A stretch of DNA of 64,000 bases from Bacillus taeanensis. GTDB taxonomy: Bacteria > Bacillota > Bacilli > Bacillales > UBA6769. Under the pieces are notes generated by a model. It had not been told where the DNA came from, did no database searches, and worked only from the letters and a program-made list of their open reading frames with translations. The position numbers and the translations under genes were made by a program. Positions 28,018 through 36,370 of the stretch are shown here, in pieces. Location of the stretch: assembly GCF_003318295.1 (NCBI RefSeq), contig NZ_QOCW01000015.1, forward strand, positions 44,170 to 108,169, given 5' to 3'. The number at the start of each line of letters is the position of its first letter. The stretch's first letter is position 1.

Positions 28018-28974
28018 ATGAAAAAAGTTCTTTGGACTTTAGGAATCATTGCTGGACTAGCTGTAGTAGGAATTGGCGGTTATGTGTTTTACCTGTACAA
28101 CTCTGTTGAAAATACAGTAACTGAAATGCATGAACCGATTGAACGTGAAGTATCAGAAAAACGTACAGAAAAAATTGATGTAAATAAACAAGATCCCATT
28201 TCAATTTTATTAATGGGTGTTGACGAACGACCGGAAAAAGGCGACAGCGGCCGCTCGGATACGATGATTGTCATGTCCATTAATCCAAATGATAAATCCA
28301 TACAAATGTTTAACATTCCGCGTGACACAAGAACAGAGATTATCGGAAAAGGCTTTGATGATAAAATTAACCATGCATATGCATTCGGCGGCGCTGAAAT
28401 GGCTATGAACACGGTTGAAAATTTACTAGATGTGCCAATTGATTACTATATTAAAGTCAACATGGAAGCATTAAGTGAGCTTGTTGATGCGGTGGGTGGC
28501 GTAACTGTTAATAATAAATTTGCATTTACCTATGGCAAGCACACTTTTAATAAAGGAGAAAACTTTTTAAACGGTGAAGAGGCACTTCTTTATTCTCGAA
28601 TGAGAAAGCAGGATCCTCGCGGTGATTTAGGACGGAATGAGCGTCAGCGTCAAATTATTACGGCATTAATTAATAAAGGTGCTAACTTCTCATCAATTAC
28701 AAAAGTCGATGACATTTTAACAGCACTAGGCGGCAATATTCGAACAAATTTAACATTCGATGAAATGATTGATATTCAAAAAAATTATAAAGAAGCACGT
28801 CACAACATTAAAACGTTAGAAGTAAGTGGACAAGGTCAAATGATTAACGGCATTTACTATTACATTGTTTCGGATGAAGAACGAACTCGTATTTCAACTG
28901 AGTTAAAACAGCATTTAAATATTAGCGAGGCAGCTGAGACAGAGCAGGCTGGTAAAAGTGTAGAAGCTTCATGA
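28018..28974 (+). CDS. LytR-CpsA-Psr family glycopolymer ligase
   Basis: LCP enzymes transfer undecaprenyl-linked glycopolymers to peptidoglycan on the outer membrane face. The 318-residue protein has an N-terminal membrane anchor (VLWTLGIIAGLAVVGIGGYVFYLY), then the LCP domain: ISILLMGVDERPEKGDSGRSDTMIVMSINP, MFNIPRDTRTEI, KINHAYAFGG, VNMEALSELVDAVGGV and LLYSRMRKQDPRGDLGRNERQRQII, with the conserved Arg and Asp residues that bind the polyprenyl pyrophosphate. GAAGGAGAAGACTGTT precedes the ATG. It lies between the two polysaccharide clusters and the amidase, suiting attachment of the Wzy-type polymer. Terminator follows. Confidence 0.95.
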   Translation: MKKVLWTLGIIAGLAVVGIGGYVFYLYNSVENTVTEMHEPIEREVSEKRTEKIDVNKQDPISILLMGVDERPEKGDSGRSDTMIVMSINPNDKSIQMFNIPRDTRTEIIGKGFDDKINHAYAFGGAEMAMNTVENLLDVPIDYYIKVNMEALSELVDAVGGVTVNNKFAFTYGKHTFNKGENFLNGEEALLYSRMRKQDPRGDLGRNERQRQIITALINKGANFSSITKVDDILTALGGNIRTNLTFDEMIDIQKNYKEARHNIKTLEVSGQGQMINGIYYYIVSDEERTRISTELKQHLNISEAAETEQAGKSVEAS

Positions 28975-28978
28975 GAAA

Positions 28979-29010
28979 AGGCAGGGGAAATTCCCTGTCT
29001 TTTTCTTTTT
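28979..29010 (+). terminator. Terminator after the LCP gene
   Basis: GGCAGGG-GAAA-TTCCCTGTC followed by TTTTTCTTTTTT just after the LCP stop codon. The rest of 28975-29313 shows no gene; GGGACTCGTC and AT-rich DNA precede the amidase ribosome site. Confidence 0.85.
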
Positions 29011-29313
29011 TATAGGTCTTTTTGACGTGTTTCTTCTATTATATAGGGTTTTTCGTAAGCGTTTCAGTGCTTGCTTCCTACTCGACTAATGCCCCTCATG
29101 TTTCAAAAATTCCTCTCAGCGATACAACGGTTCTTCCGTTAATTGCTGCTGCAATTCGGTCGAATTTTTACGGAAATTATTACAATTAAGGGGGATTTTT
29201 TGTATTATTTATAAAAATATCCAAAATAAAGGTTTTATAGTTTAAAGGTTAGGGACTCGTCTATACCTCTTTAATTGGTTTTGAATAATTTGATTATAAG
29301 AGAGGTGAAAAAT

Positions 29314-29997
29314 ATGTTCAAACTGTATTTAGATCCCGGCCATGGTGGTTCTGATACGGGTACTGTTGGGAATGGGCTGCAGGAGAAGAATCTTACATTA
29401 GATATTGCGCTTCGTATTCGAAATCTTCTTGTAAATAACTATCCAGATATTAAAGTAATGATGAGCAGAACGAGTGATGTTGCGCGAAGTTTAGAAGAAC
29501 GGACAGATGAAGCAAATGCGTGGGGCGCCGATTATTACTTGTCGATTCATATTAATGGTTACAATGGATCTGTAAATGGTTATGAAGACTTCATCCATAA
29601 CAGCTTATCTAATGCATCGGAAACAGCAGAATACCGAGATATTATCCATGAAGAGGTTATGAAAGTAAATAACCTGTTTGACCGCGGCAGGAAGAAGGCA
29701 AACTTCCACGTGCTGCGCGAAACAAAGATGCCTGCTCTGTTAACAGAGAATGGTTTTATTGATAATGATAGTGATGCCGCAAAATTAAAAGATCCAAACT
29801 GGCTTCAAAAAGTTGCCCAAGGACATGTAAATGGTTTAGTAAAGGTCTTTGATTTAAAAAGCAACCCACAACAAGATATTCACCGCGTCATTGTAGACGG
29901 TGTTCAAGTTGGCTCTTATGCCGAGAATCAAAATGTACTCGAGGAAGTGAGACGTCATTTAAAAACAGCCAAAACGATTGTTGTTGAGAAAGTGTAG
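29314..29997 (+). CDS. N-acetylmuramoyl-L-alanine amidase (Amidase_3)
   Basis: Zinc-dependent amidase cleaving the bond between muramic acid and L-alanine in peptidoglycan. About 227 residues from ATG 29314, preceded by AGAGGTGAAAAAT. The N-terminal LDPGHGGSDTG (first His ligand), the Glu in LQEKNLTLDIA, SIHINGYNGSVNGYEDFIH (third ligand region) and LTENGFIDND form the AmiC fold. There is no signal peptide, as in CwlC-type mother-cell lysis amidases. The C-terminal 45 residues (HRVIVDGVQVGSYAENQNVLEEVRRHLK) look like a SPOR-type peptidoglycan-binding repeat. A sporulation-specific role is plausible but not proven. Confidence 0.93.
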   Translation: MFKLYLDPGHGGSDTGTVGNGLQEKNLTLDIALRIRNLLVNNYPDIKVMMSRTSDVARSLEERTDEANAWGADYYLSIHINGYNGSVNGYEDFIHNSLSNASETAEYRDIIHEEVMKVNNLFDRGRKKANFHVLRETKMPALLTENGFIDNDSDAAKLKDPNWLQKVAQGHVNGLVKVFDLKSNPQQDIHRVIVDGVQVGSYAENQNVLEEVRRHLKTAKTIVVEKV

Positions 29998-30001
29998 CTT
30001 A

Positions 30002-30068
30002 AACACCCGATTTTGTCCTTTTAAGATGGACAAAATCGGGTGTTTGTCTTTTTGCGGGGTCTGACCCC
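30002..30068. repeat. Dispersed GGGGTCAGACCCC repeat, copy 1
   Basis: A perfect hairpin ACACCCGATTTTGTCC / GGACAAAATCGGGTGT directly after the amidase stop, then TGTCTTTTTGC and GGGGTCTGACCCC. It probably also terminates the amidase transcript. Confidence 0.85.
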
Positions 30069-30090
30069 AAATAGGAATGGTTCTTTTTTA

Positions 30091-33000
30091 TTAAGATTTC
30101 GCTAAGAAGTTTGCTAGAATTGCAGCTGCTTCGGCGCGGGTTGTGTGGGCTTTTGGTTTAAAGCTGCCGTCTGGGTTTCCTTCCATCATGCCTGCTTGAA
30201 GAAGGATTTCGACGTTTTCTTTTGCCCAGTTGGCAATGTCACTGCTGTCTTTGAATCTGTCCACTTTCTTCGCTGTGTCAAGCTTTGCTGCATCATAATT
30301 TGCGAATTTCATTGCTTCACGAATCATCGATGCTGCCTGTTCTCTTGTTACAAGTTCGTTCGGCTTGAATGTTCCATCAGTAAAGCCGTCGACAAGTCCA
30401 GCGTTAACTGCTGTTTGCAGTGCGCCTGCGAACCATTCATCGCCTTTTACATCTTTAAATGTTAGCTTGTCACCTTTTCCTTCTGTAAGACCAAGTATAC
30501 GAATAAGAAGCGCGGACAGCTCAGCGCGTGTCACTGACTGTTCTGGGGCAAATGTACCGTCCGGGAAGCCCTTGATGATTTCTTTTGAGGCAAGCTTTTC
30601 GATTTCCGCTTTTGCCCAATGTGAGCTGATGTCGCTAAATGTCACGGTTTTATCATCGCCAGGGTTGTCGCTGCCGCCTGCCGTTGACGTTACTGTTAAA
30701 TTGTATTCTTTCGTATTTTTAGCAATAACATCGCCGCTATTATTAAAGACTGTTTCTTTGTTTTCTGCGGACGGTTCGATGGTGATTTTAATGTTGTTTT
30801 CGCCATTTGTAAGTTTCACATTATGACTGAACGTCATATCATTATTAATTGTTACTGCTTCACCATTAATCGTAAGAACACCTTCTTTAATCGCGTTTCC
30901 TTTGACAGTGATGCTGTCACGGTCAGTGACTGCACCGTCCTGAGGCTCTGAAATGACAACAGGCTGGTCAATCCAGCGCAGTACTTCGTCATTAATCACC
31001 ATTTTGTTGTTCCCTTGGTTTTCAACAACAACCTGCAGATCTGTTCCTTCTGCACCGTAACCGTAGAAGCTCATATCATCATCAGATTTATCGTTACGAG
31101 TATGATCGGCAAGGCCTTCTTGATCCCATGATTCCCCTTTTACGTATTTATACGTGATCACAGTGCCTTCCTGAAGTTCTTTCGTGATTTCCCAGTCAGG
31201 TGTCACCGCACCGTTACGAGACATTTCCCATGCACCTGTGCTCCAGCCGTTTAAGCTGTTTGGAATGGTTACTTTTGTGTTTAACGGTGTGTATGCTGGG
31301 GCGTGCATTTTAAAAGTGACTTCAACCATGACAATGTCAGGTGTGATGCTGATTTCATTTGATGACATGCTGTTGCCTGCTTGGTCGTATACAGTGACGC
31401 GGTACGTGTAGTTCTTCCCGTTTTCGACCTCATAATCAGTAAACGCTGTTTGTGCAGGATCTTCAATAAGCGTAATCAGCTCGCCGTCGCGTTCTACTGC
31501 CGTTAAAAACGGCTGATCACTGTTTTCTAAGCTCCAAGCTAAGTTCACTCGGCCTGATTCCTGTACAGGCTTGTCAAGTGTTACTGCTGATGCTGGTGCT
31601 GTTGTGTCTTCAGCATCCTGCGTAAATGTAACTGTTTTTTCTTCGCTCGTTTTCCATGCTGCGCCGTTATCGGTTGTAAAACGGAAGCGATAGCTGTAAT
31701 CACCTGTTTCAAGCGGACGGAATGAGGCGCTGAACATATTGTTATTGCCGTTTTGTGAAACATAAGCCGCATCTAGTGCTTGCCATTCTGTTTCGTTCGG
31801 TGCTTTCAGCTGCATTTCTGCCTGCAATCCTTCTGCATGCCCTTTTTCTGTTGCTCCTTCAATAAATACTTCAGCACTAATTGTGTGTGAGACTGAAAGA
31901 TCGAGTGTTTGTGTATCAAGTGCTGTTACATTTCCAAGCCAATACTTGCCATCTGTCCATTTGTAGTGTGGTACGGCCGCTTCTTTTGTTTCTGTGAGCA
32001 TTGATTCATTGCCATTTTCGTCGACTGCAGTGACTGCAAAAAAGTACGGCGTGCCGTTTGTTAAGCTGTCAATCGTTACTGTTGGATCAGCTGTTTCTGT
32101 TACTTCTTCATAAAGCGCACCCTTTAGATTTGACTGATATACTTTGTACTTTGCAGCAGCACCTGTCCAAGATAATGTAACTTCACCTGTTCCCGCTTCT
32201 GCCGTTACGTTTGCAACACCAGCTGGAAGGGCTAGATTTTGGTTATCATCACTCATTAACATGCGCCCAGACATTGCCGGGACTTCGACTGCTAGTTTGC
32301 TGTCTCCTGAAGTGACTCTGTAATTTGTGTTAAGTGCATCACTTAATTTGATACCGTTTTTCAGTGTGCCTTTTACATCTAATTCAATAGTTTGTGCCGA
32401 TGTGCCGCGGTTAATTGCCACAACTGCCGCTTTTTCGTCATTCGTTCTTGCATAAACATATACATCGCCGTCCGCGTAAAGTGTTTCAAGATCGCCGTAA
32501 GCGAAGAGATTGCTGTTCGCTTCACGCACAGCACCAATTTTTTGATAATGGGCGATTAAGTCTTGATTTCCATTGCCCCACGGGTATGTGCGGCGGTCAT
32601 CTGGATCTTTAGAACCGGTAACGCCGGCCTCATCGCCGTAATAAATAGTCGGTGCACCCGGATAACCCATTTGGAAAATCGATGCAAGCTTTAATCGTTT
32701 TACGCCAAGCTCATGGTTGTAATTTGGATCAAATTCAGCGCGCTCATACGAATCTGTACCGCCACCAAGTAAGAAGATCGCACGCGGTGTATCGTGTGAG
32801 CCCATTAAGTTCATAAGTGCATAGGCTGCTTCTTTCGGATAATCTTCTTGGACCGCTGTAAGCTCGGCATCGGTTTGTGAGGCGTTTCCATTTTTTAAGA
32901 AGCTCATGACCGCGCGCTCAAAGCGATAGTTCATAACAGAATCATATTGATCACCGAGGAAATATTTAGACGCGTCATCCCAAATTTCCCCGAGAATTAA

Positions 33001-35073
33001 CGGCTGTTCTCCTTCTTTAAGAGTGGCGCCGGCCCCTGTCATATCGTCAGCTTTTAACTCTTTACGAAATTCGCGCCAAAATTCCATATCCACTTCATTG
33101 GCAACATCTAAACGCCAGCCTGAGCCACCGTTTGTGATCCAGCCTTTTGCCGCAGAATCGTCTTCATACATAATGTAATTGGCGAAAAGTTTGTTGTTTA
33201 GTTCGGAATCGTAACCAACTGCATCACCTGGAATCGATTTAATTTCTGGTAAGCTGTCAAAGCCCCACCATGCTTGGTAATCATAGCGTTCGTTTGTTTC
33301 GCCTTCTTTGCTTTCTTTGCTGTCAGAGATTTTTTCATTTTTGATGTTAAACCAGTTGTGAAAGCCGTAGTTACTGAAAACTTGGCCGTCCTTAATGAAA
33401 AATTCTTCTGCTTTTTGTTTTGCTTGTTCTTCTGTTAAGCCTTCATCGTTCATCAGGTCATAAATTTTTGCCCAATATTCATAGGCACCAACGGTTTTAA
33501 ATTTGCCGTAGCGGTCAAAATAGATCGAGTCATCGGCAACATGGTTAAATACCCCGTCTAAAATAAGATGCATGCCGCGTGCTTCAAGCTCGTTCGTAAA
33601 CGCTTCAAATTCTTCCGGCGTACCAAACATCGGGTCAATTTCTTTCCAGTTTGTTGCATCATATTTGTGATTCGATGCCGCATGTGCGATTGGGTTTAAA
33701 TAAATCGTATTGACACCAAGCGATTCGATATAATCCAATTTTTCATGAACACCTTTGACGTCACCGCCGAAGAAATCATTACCCCAGTGGCCGTCACCCG
33801 TGTAATTCGCTTCAGAGCTTAAGCGCGGGTTGTCGGGAAGTGACTCCCAGCTTTCAGGACGCTCGATCGGCTGCTCGCCGCGGGCATTTTCCTTGTTATC
33901 ATCATTCTCAGGATTTCCGTTATAGAAGCGGTCAGGGAAAATTTGATAGACAACGGCTTCCTTCATCCAGTTCGGTGTTTCAAATCCTGGATCAAATACG
34001 GTTAACTGAAAGAGCTCAGCGTTTTTATCAACGGCTTTTCCAGTATGGCCTTCTGCTGTGTCTTCACCGTATTCAGCTTGGACACTGCCGTCTCCGATCA
34101 TAAACTTATAGCCGTAGACGCCTTTTTCCCCAGGGGTTACACTTGCTTCCCAGTAGTCTTTGTTGTTTTGTGTGCCCGCTTTTTTCATCGATACGAGCTT
34201 AGATGTACCGGTATTATAGTTCTTCAACAAAACGCTTGCACGTTCTGCATCGCCTTTTTCCGTGGAAATTCTTAACGTAACGTTTGTACCTGTACTTACG
34301 GCACCAAACGGCATGCGGTACGCGCTGTCCCATGTGTCATGATAAAGAGCGCTCTGTTTGATCGCATTATCAGAGCCAGTTGGATTGTAGTCTGTTGTTA
34401 CTTCTTTTGTGTTGTTGTTAAAGAAAAATGTGATGTCTTCGTCTTGGAGTACAGTAAGTGCTGCGTTATCGCCTGGGTATTCTTCACCCCAGTCGTTTCC
34501 AAGCACGACTTTATATTGATAGTTTCCTTTTGGTATTGCTGCTGTGTAAGTGTAAACGTTGTCAAAATCGTTGTCAGTAAAAAGTGCTGTTGATTCGCTC
34601 GGACTCCAAGCACTTCCAGCATTTATTGCCGGCTGTATATCTCCTGCAAGTCGTGGCTGTTTTTCTTTTGGAATTGGTTTGTAGTATGTAGAATCTGCGA
34701 TTGCGTGTGTGGTGTCGTGGTAGTAGAATGTTACTTCTGTTTCTTCTGAAAGAGAGAGCTTCAAGTTGCTGCCGTCTTTGCCGCCTGCGCCGTAGTTTTC
34801 ATCCCAGCTGCCGATTGCTACTTTGTATTCATACTCTCCAGCTGGAAGTGTTACGGTAAGCGCATACAAATTATCGCTTACGTGTGTCATTTTTGTTGCT
34901 TCTGCCGCTGGGTCCCATTCGCCGCTGTGACCGAGTTCATCTTGAAGGCTTCCGACAAGAACAACATTTCGTTCTGCTTCAGCTGCATGAGTTGGCATAA
35001 TGCCTGCAAAAAACTGTAGAAAAAGTGTCGCAATTACAAAGAGTGATAGCCGCTTTTGTTGTTTCGCTTTCAC
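30091..35073 (-). CDS. SLH-anchored multidomain amylopullulanase (GH13)
   Basis: Secreted 1660-residue enzyme for starch, pullulan or glycogen breakdown. Signal peptide 1-30 (THAAEAE cleavage region). Two X25-type modules at about 36-120 and 140-230, an N-domain to 360, GH13 catalytic domain about 368-940 with DGVFNH (506-511), nucleophile Asp656 in GWRLDVANE, acid Glu696 in ILGEIWDD and His760-Asp761 in MGSHDTPRA. Then fibronectin III (about 950-1035), an E-set-like region, a second FnIII (1160-1245), a CBM20-like starch-binding region (1250-1370), an Ig-like domain, and three SLH motifs (about 1478-1530, 1537-1590, 1604-1660) for cell-wall attachment. Operators upstream suggest catabolite or maltose control. 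Confidence 0.93.
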   Translation of the reverse strand: MKAKQQKRLSLFVIATLFLQFFAGIMPTHAAEAERNVVLVGSLQDELGHSGEWDPAAEATKMTHVSDNLYALTVTLPAGEYEYKVAIGSWDENYGAGGKDGSNLKLSLSEETEVTFYYHDTTHAIADSTYYKPIPKEKQPRLAGDIQPAINAGSAWSPSESTALFTDNDFDNVYTYTAAIPKGNYQYKVVLGNDWGEEYPGDNAALTVLQDEDITFFFNNNTKEVTTDYNPTGSDNAIKQSALYHDTWDSAYRMPFGAVSTGTNVTLRISTEKGDAERASVLLKNYNTGTSKLVSMKKAGTQNNKDYWEASVTPGEKGVYGYKFMIGDGSVQAEYGEDTAEGHTGKAVDKNAELFQLTVFDPGFETPNWMKEAVVYQIFPDRFYNGNPENDDNKENARGEQPIERPESWESLPDNPRLSSEANYTGDGHWGNDFFGGDVKGVHEKLDYIESLGVNTIYLNPIAHAASNHKYDATNWKEIDPMFGTPEEFEAFTNELEARGMHLILDGVFNHVADDSIYFDRYGKFKTVGAYEYWAKIYDLMNDEGLTEEQAKQKAEEFFIKDGQVFSNYGFHNWFNIKNEKISDSKESKEGETNERYDYQAWWGFDSLPEIKSIPGDAVGYDSELNNKLFANYIMYEDDSAAKGWITNGGSGWRLDVANEVDMEFWREFRKELKADDMTGAGATLKEGEQPLILGEIWDDASKYFLGDQYDSVMNYRFERAVMSFLKNGNASQTDAELTAVQEDYPKEAAYALMNLMGSHDTPRAIFLLGGGTDSYERAEFDPNYNHELGVKRLKLASIFQMGYPGAPTIYYGDEAGVTGSKDPDDRRTYPWGNGNQDLIAHYQKIGAVREANSNLFAYGDLETLYADGDVYVYARTNDEKAAVVAINRGTSAQTIELDVKGTLKNGIKLSDALNTNYRVTSGDSKLAVEVPAMSGRMLMSDDNQNLALPAGVANVTAEAGTGEVTLSWTGAAAKYKVYQSNLKGALYEEVTETADPTVTIDSLTNGTPYFFAVTAVDENGNESMLTETKEAAVPHYKWTDGKYWLGNVTALDTQTLDLSVSHTISAEVFIEGATEKGHAEGLQAEMQLKAPNETEWQALDAAYVSQNGNNNMFSASFRPLETGDYSYRFRFTTDNGAAWKTSEEKTVTFTQDAEDTTAPASAVTLDKPVQESGRVNLAWSLENSDQPFLTAVERDGELITLIEDPAQTAFTDYEVENGKNYTYRVTVYDQAGNSMSSNEISITPDIVMVEVTFKMHAPAYTPLNTKVTIPNSLNGWSTGAWEMSRNGAVTPDWEITKELQEGTVITYKYVKGESWDQEGLADHTRNDKSDDDMSFYGYGAEGTDLQVVVENQGNNKMVINDEVLRWIDQPVVISEPQDGAVTDRDSITVKGNAIKEGVLTINGEAVTINNDMTFSHNVKLTNGENNIKITIEPSAENKETVFNNSGDVIAKNTKEYNLTVTSTAGGSDNPGDDKTVTFSDISSHWAKAEIEKLASKEIIKGFPDGTFAPEQSVTRAELSALLIRILGLTEGKGDKLTFKDVKGDEWFAGALQTAVNAGLVDGFTDGTFKPNELVTREQAASMIREAMKFANYDAAKLDTAKKVDRFKDSSDIANWAKENVEILLQAGMMEGNPDGSFKPKAHTTRAEAAAILANFLAKS

Positions 35074-35322
35074 GTGGTGGTTCCCTCCTGGTTGGTTTTT
35101 ATTATTTGTTTCAAAGAAAGTGATACAGTAATCCTCTGCGTACGATTTCTTCTTTTAATAAATTTATAAAATCTGGATCAAGGTTTAAACTTCTTGCTTT
35201 TTAATAACTGTGGATTAAGAGGGTGCTGCTGATTTTAGTAATTTGTCACATCCTCTATTAAGAAATGTTTTTCCCTTTTGCTCAGCTCCTTTCTTAATTG
35301 ATAGATTGTACAATTTAGCGAA

Positions 35323-35336
35323 GGAAACCGTTTGCA
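35323..35336 (-). promoter_or_regulatory. LacI/CcpA-type operator, promoter-proximal copy
   Basis: GGAAACCGTTTGCA, read on the minus strand as TGCAAACGGTTTCC. It fits the cre consensus TGNAANCGNNNNCA except for the last base and shares 13 bases with the site at 35405 in the opposite orientation. Located about 250 bases before the amylopullulanase start. Confidence 0.7.
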
Positions 35337-35337
35337 C

Positions 35338-35365
35338 AAAGTTGCATAAAAAGCTGTGCAACTTT
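35338..35365. repeat. Inverted repeat between the two amylopullulanase operators
   Basis: AAAGTTGCA (35338-35346) and TGCAACTTT (35357-35365) are perfect 9-base arms around a 10-base loop. It lies between the two LacI-type sites and could be another operator or the base of a repression loop; there is no T-run. Confidence 0.5.
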
Positions 35366-35404
35366 AGCATGGGGGCTTTAGTCTGTATGAAGGGAGGGTT
35401 TTAA

Positions 35405-35418
35405 TGCAAACGGTTTCA
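35405..35418 (+). promoter_or_regulatory. LacI/CcpA-type operator, distal copy
   Basis: TGCAAACGGTTTCA matches the cre consensus TGNAANCGNNNNCA fully. Centre-to-centre distance to the proximal copy is about 82 bases, close to eight helical turns, which would suit looping by a tetrameric or paired LacI-family regulator. The rest of 35074-35553 shows no gene. Confidence 0.75.
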
Positions 35419-35553
35419 CTTTTATTATCTTGTCATAACTTTTATAAAAACGCAATAGGCTTTTTATAAAAAATAGATTTTTCTAATAGTTTAGTAATGA
35501 AATAGTAGATTTGTGTATACACTATGTAAAAACAATAAGGGGGATTGTTGGGG

Positions 35554-35646
35554 ATGAATTTCTTTAAAGGCTTTCTGAACGGTGTGCTTCTCTCCATTCC
35601 GCTTTGGATTATCATGGTGATTCTGATTAAGGTGATTTATTACTAA
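35554..35646 (+). CDS. Small 30-residue single-span membrane protein
   Basis: ATG 35554 is preceded by AAGGGGGATTGTTGGGG and the frame encodes 30 residues with one hydrophobic helix (GVLLSIPLWIIMVILIKVI). A tight hairpin terminator follows the stop at once, so this is a complete monocistronic unit. I do not recognise the family. Bacillus genomes have many such short membrane proteins, several sporulation- or stress-linked. It lies between the amylopullulanase promoter and the sortase gene. The complete expression signals are the main argument that it is real. Confidence 0.65.
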   Translation: MNFFKGFLNGVLLSIPLWIIMVILIKVIYY

Positions 35647-35688
35647 AATCGAAGTTGCCTCTTATGTGAGACAACTTCGATTTCTTGA
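35647..35688 (+). terminator. Terminator after the 30-residue membrane protein
   Basis: AAATCGAAGTTG-CCTC pairs with GAGA-CAACTTCGATTT around TTATGT, with a short T-rich tail. It directly follows the stop codon. Confidence 0.85.
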
Positions 35689-35694
35689 ATAAGT

Positions 35695-35758
35695 TTAGGT
35701 GTTTGTCTTTTTCAGGTGGACAAATAGGGATGTTTGTCTTTTTGCGGGGTCAGACCCC
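35695..35758. repeat. Dispersed GGGGTCAGACCCC repeat, copy 2
   Basis: Contains TGTTTGTCTTTTTCAGGTGGACA, then GGATGTTTGTCTTTTTGC (split copy of the motif) and GGGGTCAGACCCC at 35746-35758. The palindrome overlaps the end of the sortase gene and provides its TGA stop codon. Confidence 0.85.
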
Positions 35759-36367
35759 TTCAATTAAGTCAGCAACAAGGATATAACGTTCTGGTGCTGA
35801 ACCGATAAAATCAAATGGATAGCATGTTGAGACGGTTAACGTTGCTTTTGGTTTTGGGACGATGACGGTACGGTCGTTTTGGTCAACGATGCGCACTTTT
35901 CGCACTTTGTACGTAAATTCTCCTGCCGCTGTTTTCACAATGAGAATGTCGTTTACGCCTACTTCACCAAGTCTTCGAAACACGGTATCGCGATGGCCGG
36001 AAAGGACGGTGTTGTCATTTTCACCAGGCAAGACGCTGCCGGCAAAGTGACCGACTCCTTTTTCAAGCTCGTCTTCATCTGTGCCGTGTACGATCGGGAG
36101 CACAGCATTGATTTTTGGAATCGTTAATGTCCCGATTTCTTCGCCTTTTTCAGGGCGGCGCTCATAAAGAGCGGATGTTTCTTTTTTTACCTTTTTTATA
36201 GAAGGCTCTACAGACTCATTTGCTGCTTCCTGCTCTGCTTGTACCGCGCCAGTTTTAAATAAAAAATAGCCGGCAAGAAATTTATAAGCATTTGTTGATG
36301 TAAACCAGACTCCGCCGCCGATTAAGGCAATGCTTAGGAAAAGGACAAGATAGCGTTTCTTCTTCAT
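35750..36367 (-). CDS. srtD: Class D sortase
   Basis: Membrane transpeptidase that cleaves an LPxTA-type signal and links the protein to peptidoglycan. 205 residues: N-terminal helix (YLVLFLSIALIGGGVWF), a linker, then the sortase barrel with LSGHRDTVFRRLGEVG (catalytic His), LTVSTCYPFDFIG (catalytic Cys) and PERYILVADL (catalytic Arg). These spacings are those of class D enzymes. Its gene follows its likely substrate by three bases. The last codons and the stop (EGV-stop) lie within a copy of the dispersed repeat, so the original C-terminus may have been altered. Confidence 0.94.
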   Translation of the reverse strand: MKKKRYLVLFLSIALIGGGVWFTSTNAYKFLAGYFLFKTGAVQAEQEAANESVEPSIKKVKKETSALYERRPEKGEEIGTLTIPKINAVLPIVHGTDEDELEKGVGHFAGSVLPGENDNTVLSGHRDTVFRRLGEVGVNDILIVKTAAGEFTYKVRKVRIVDQNDRTVIVPKPKATLTVSTCYPFDFIGSAPERYILVADLIEGV

Positions 36368-36370
36368 CGA

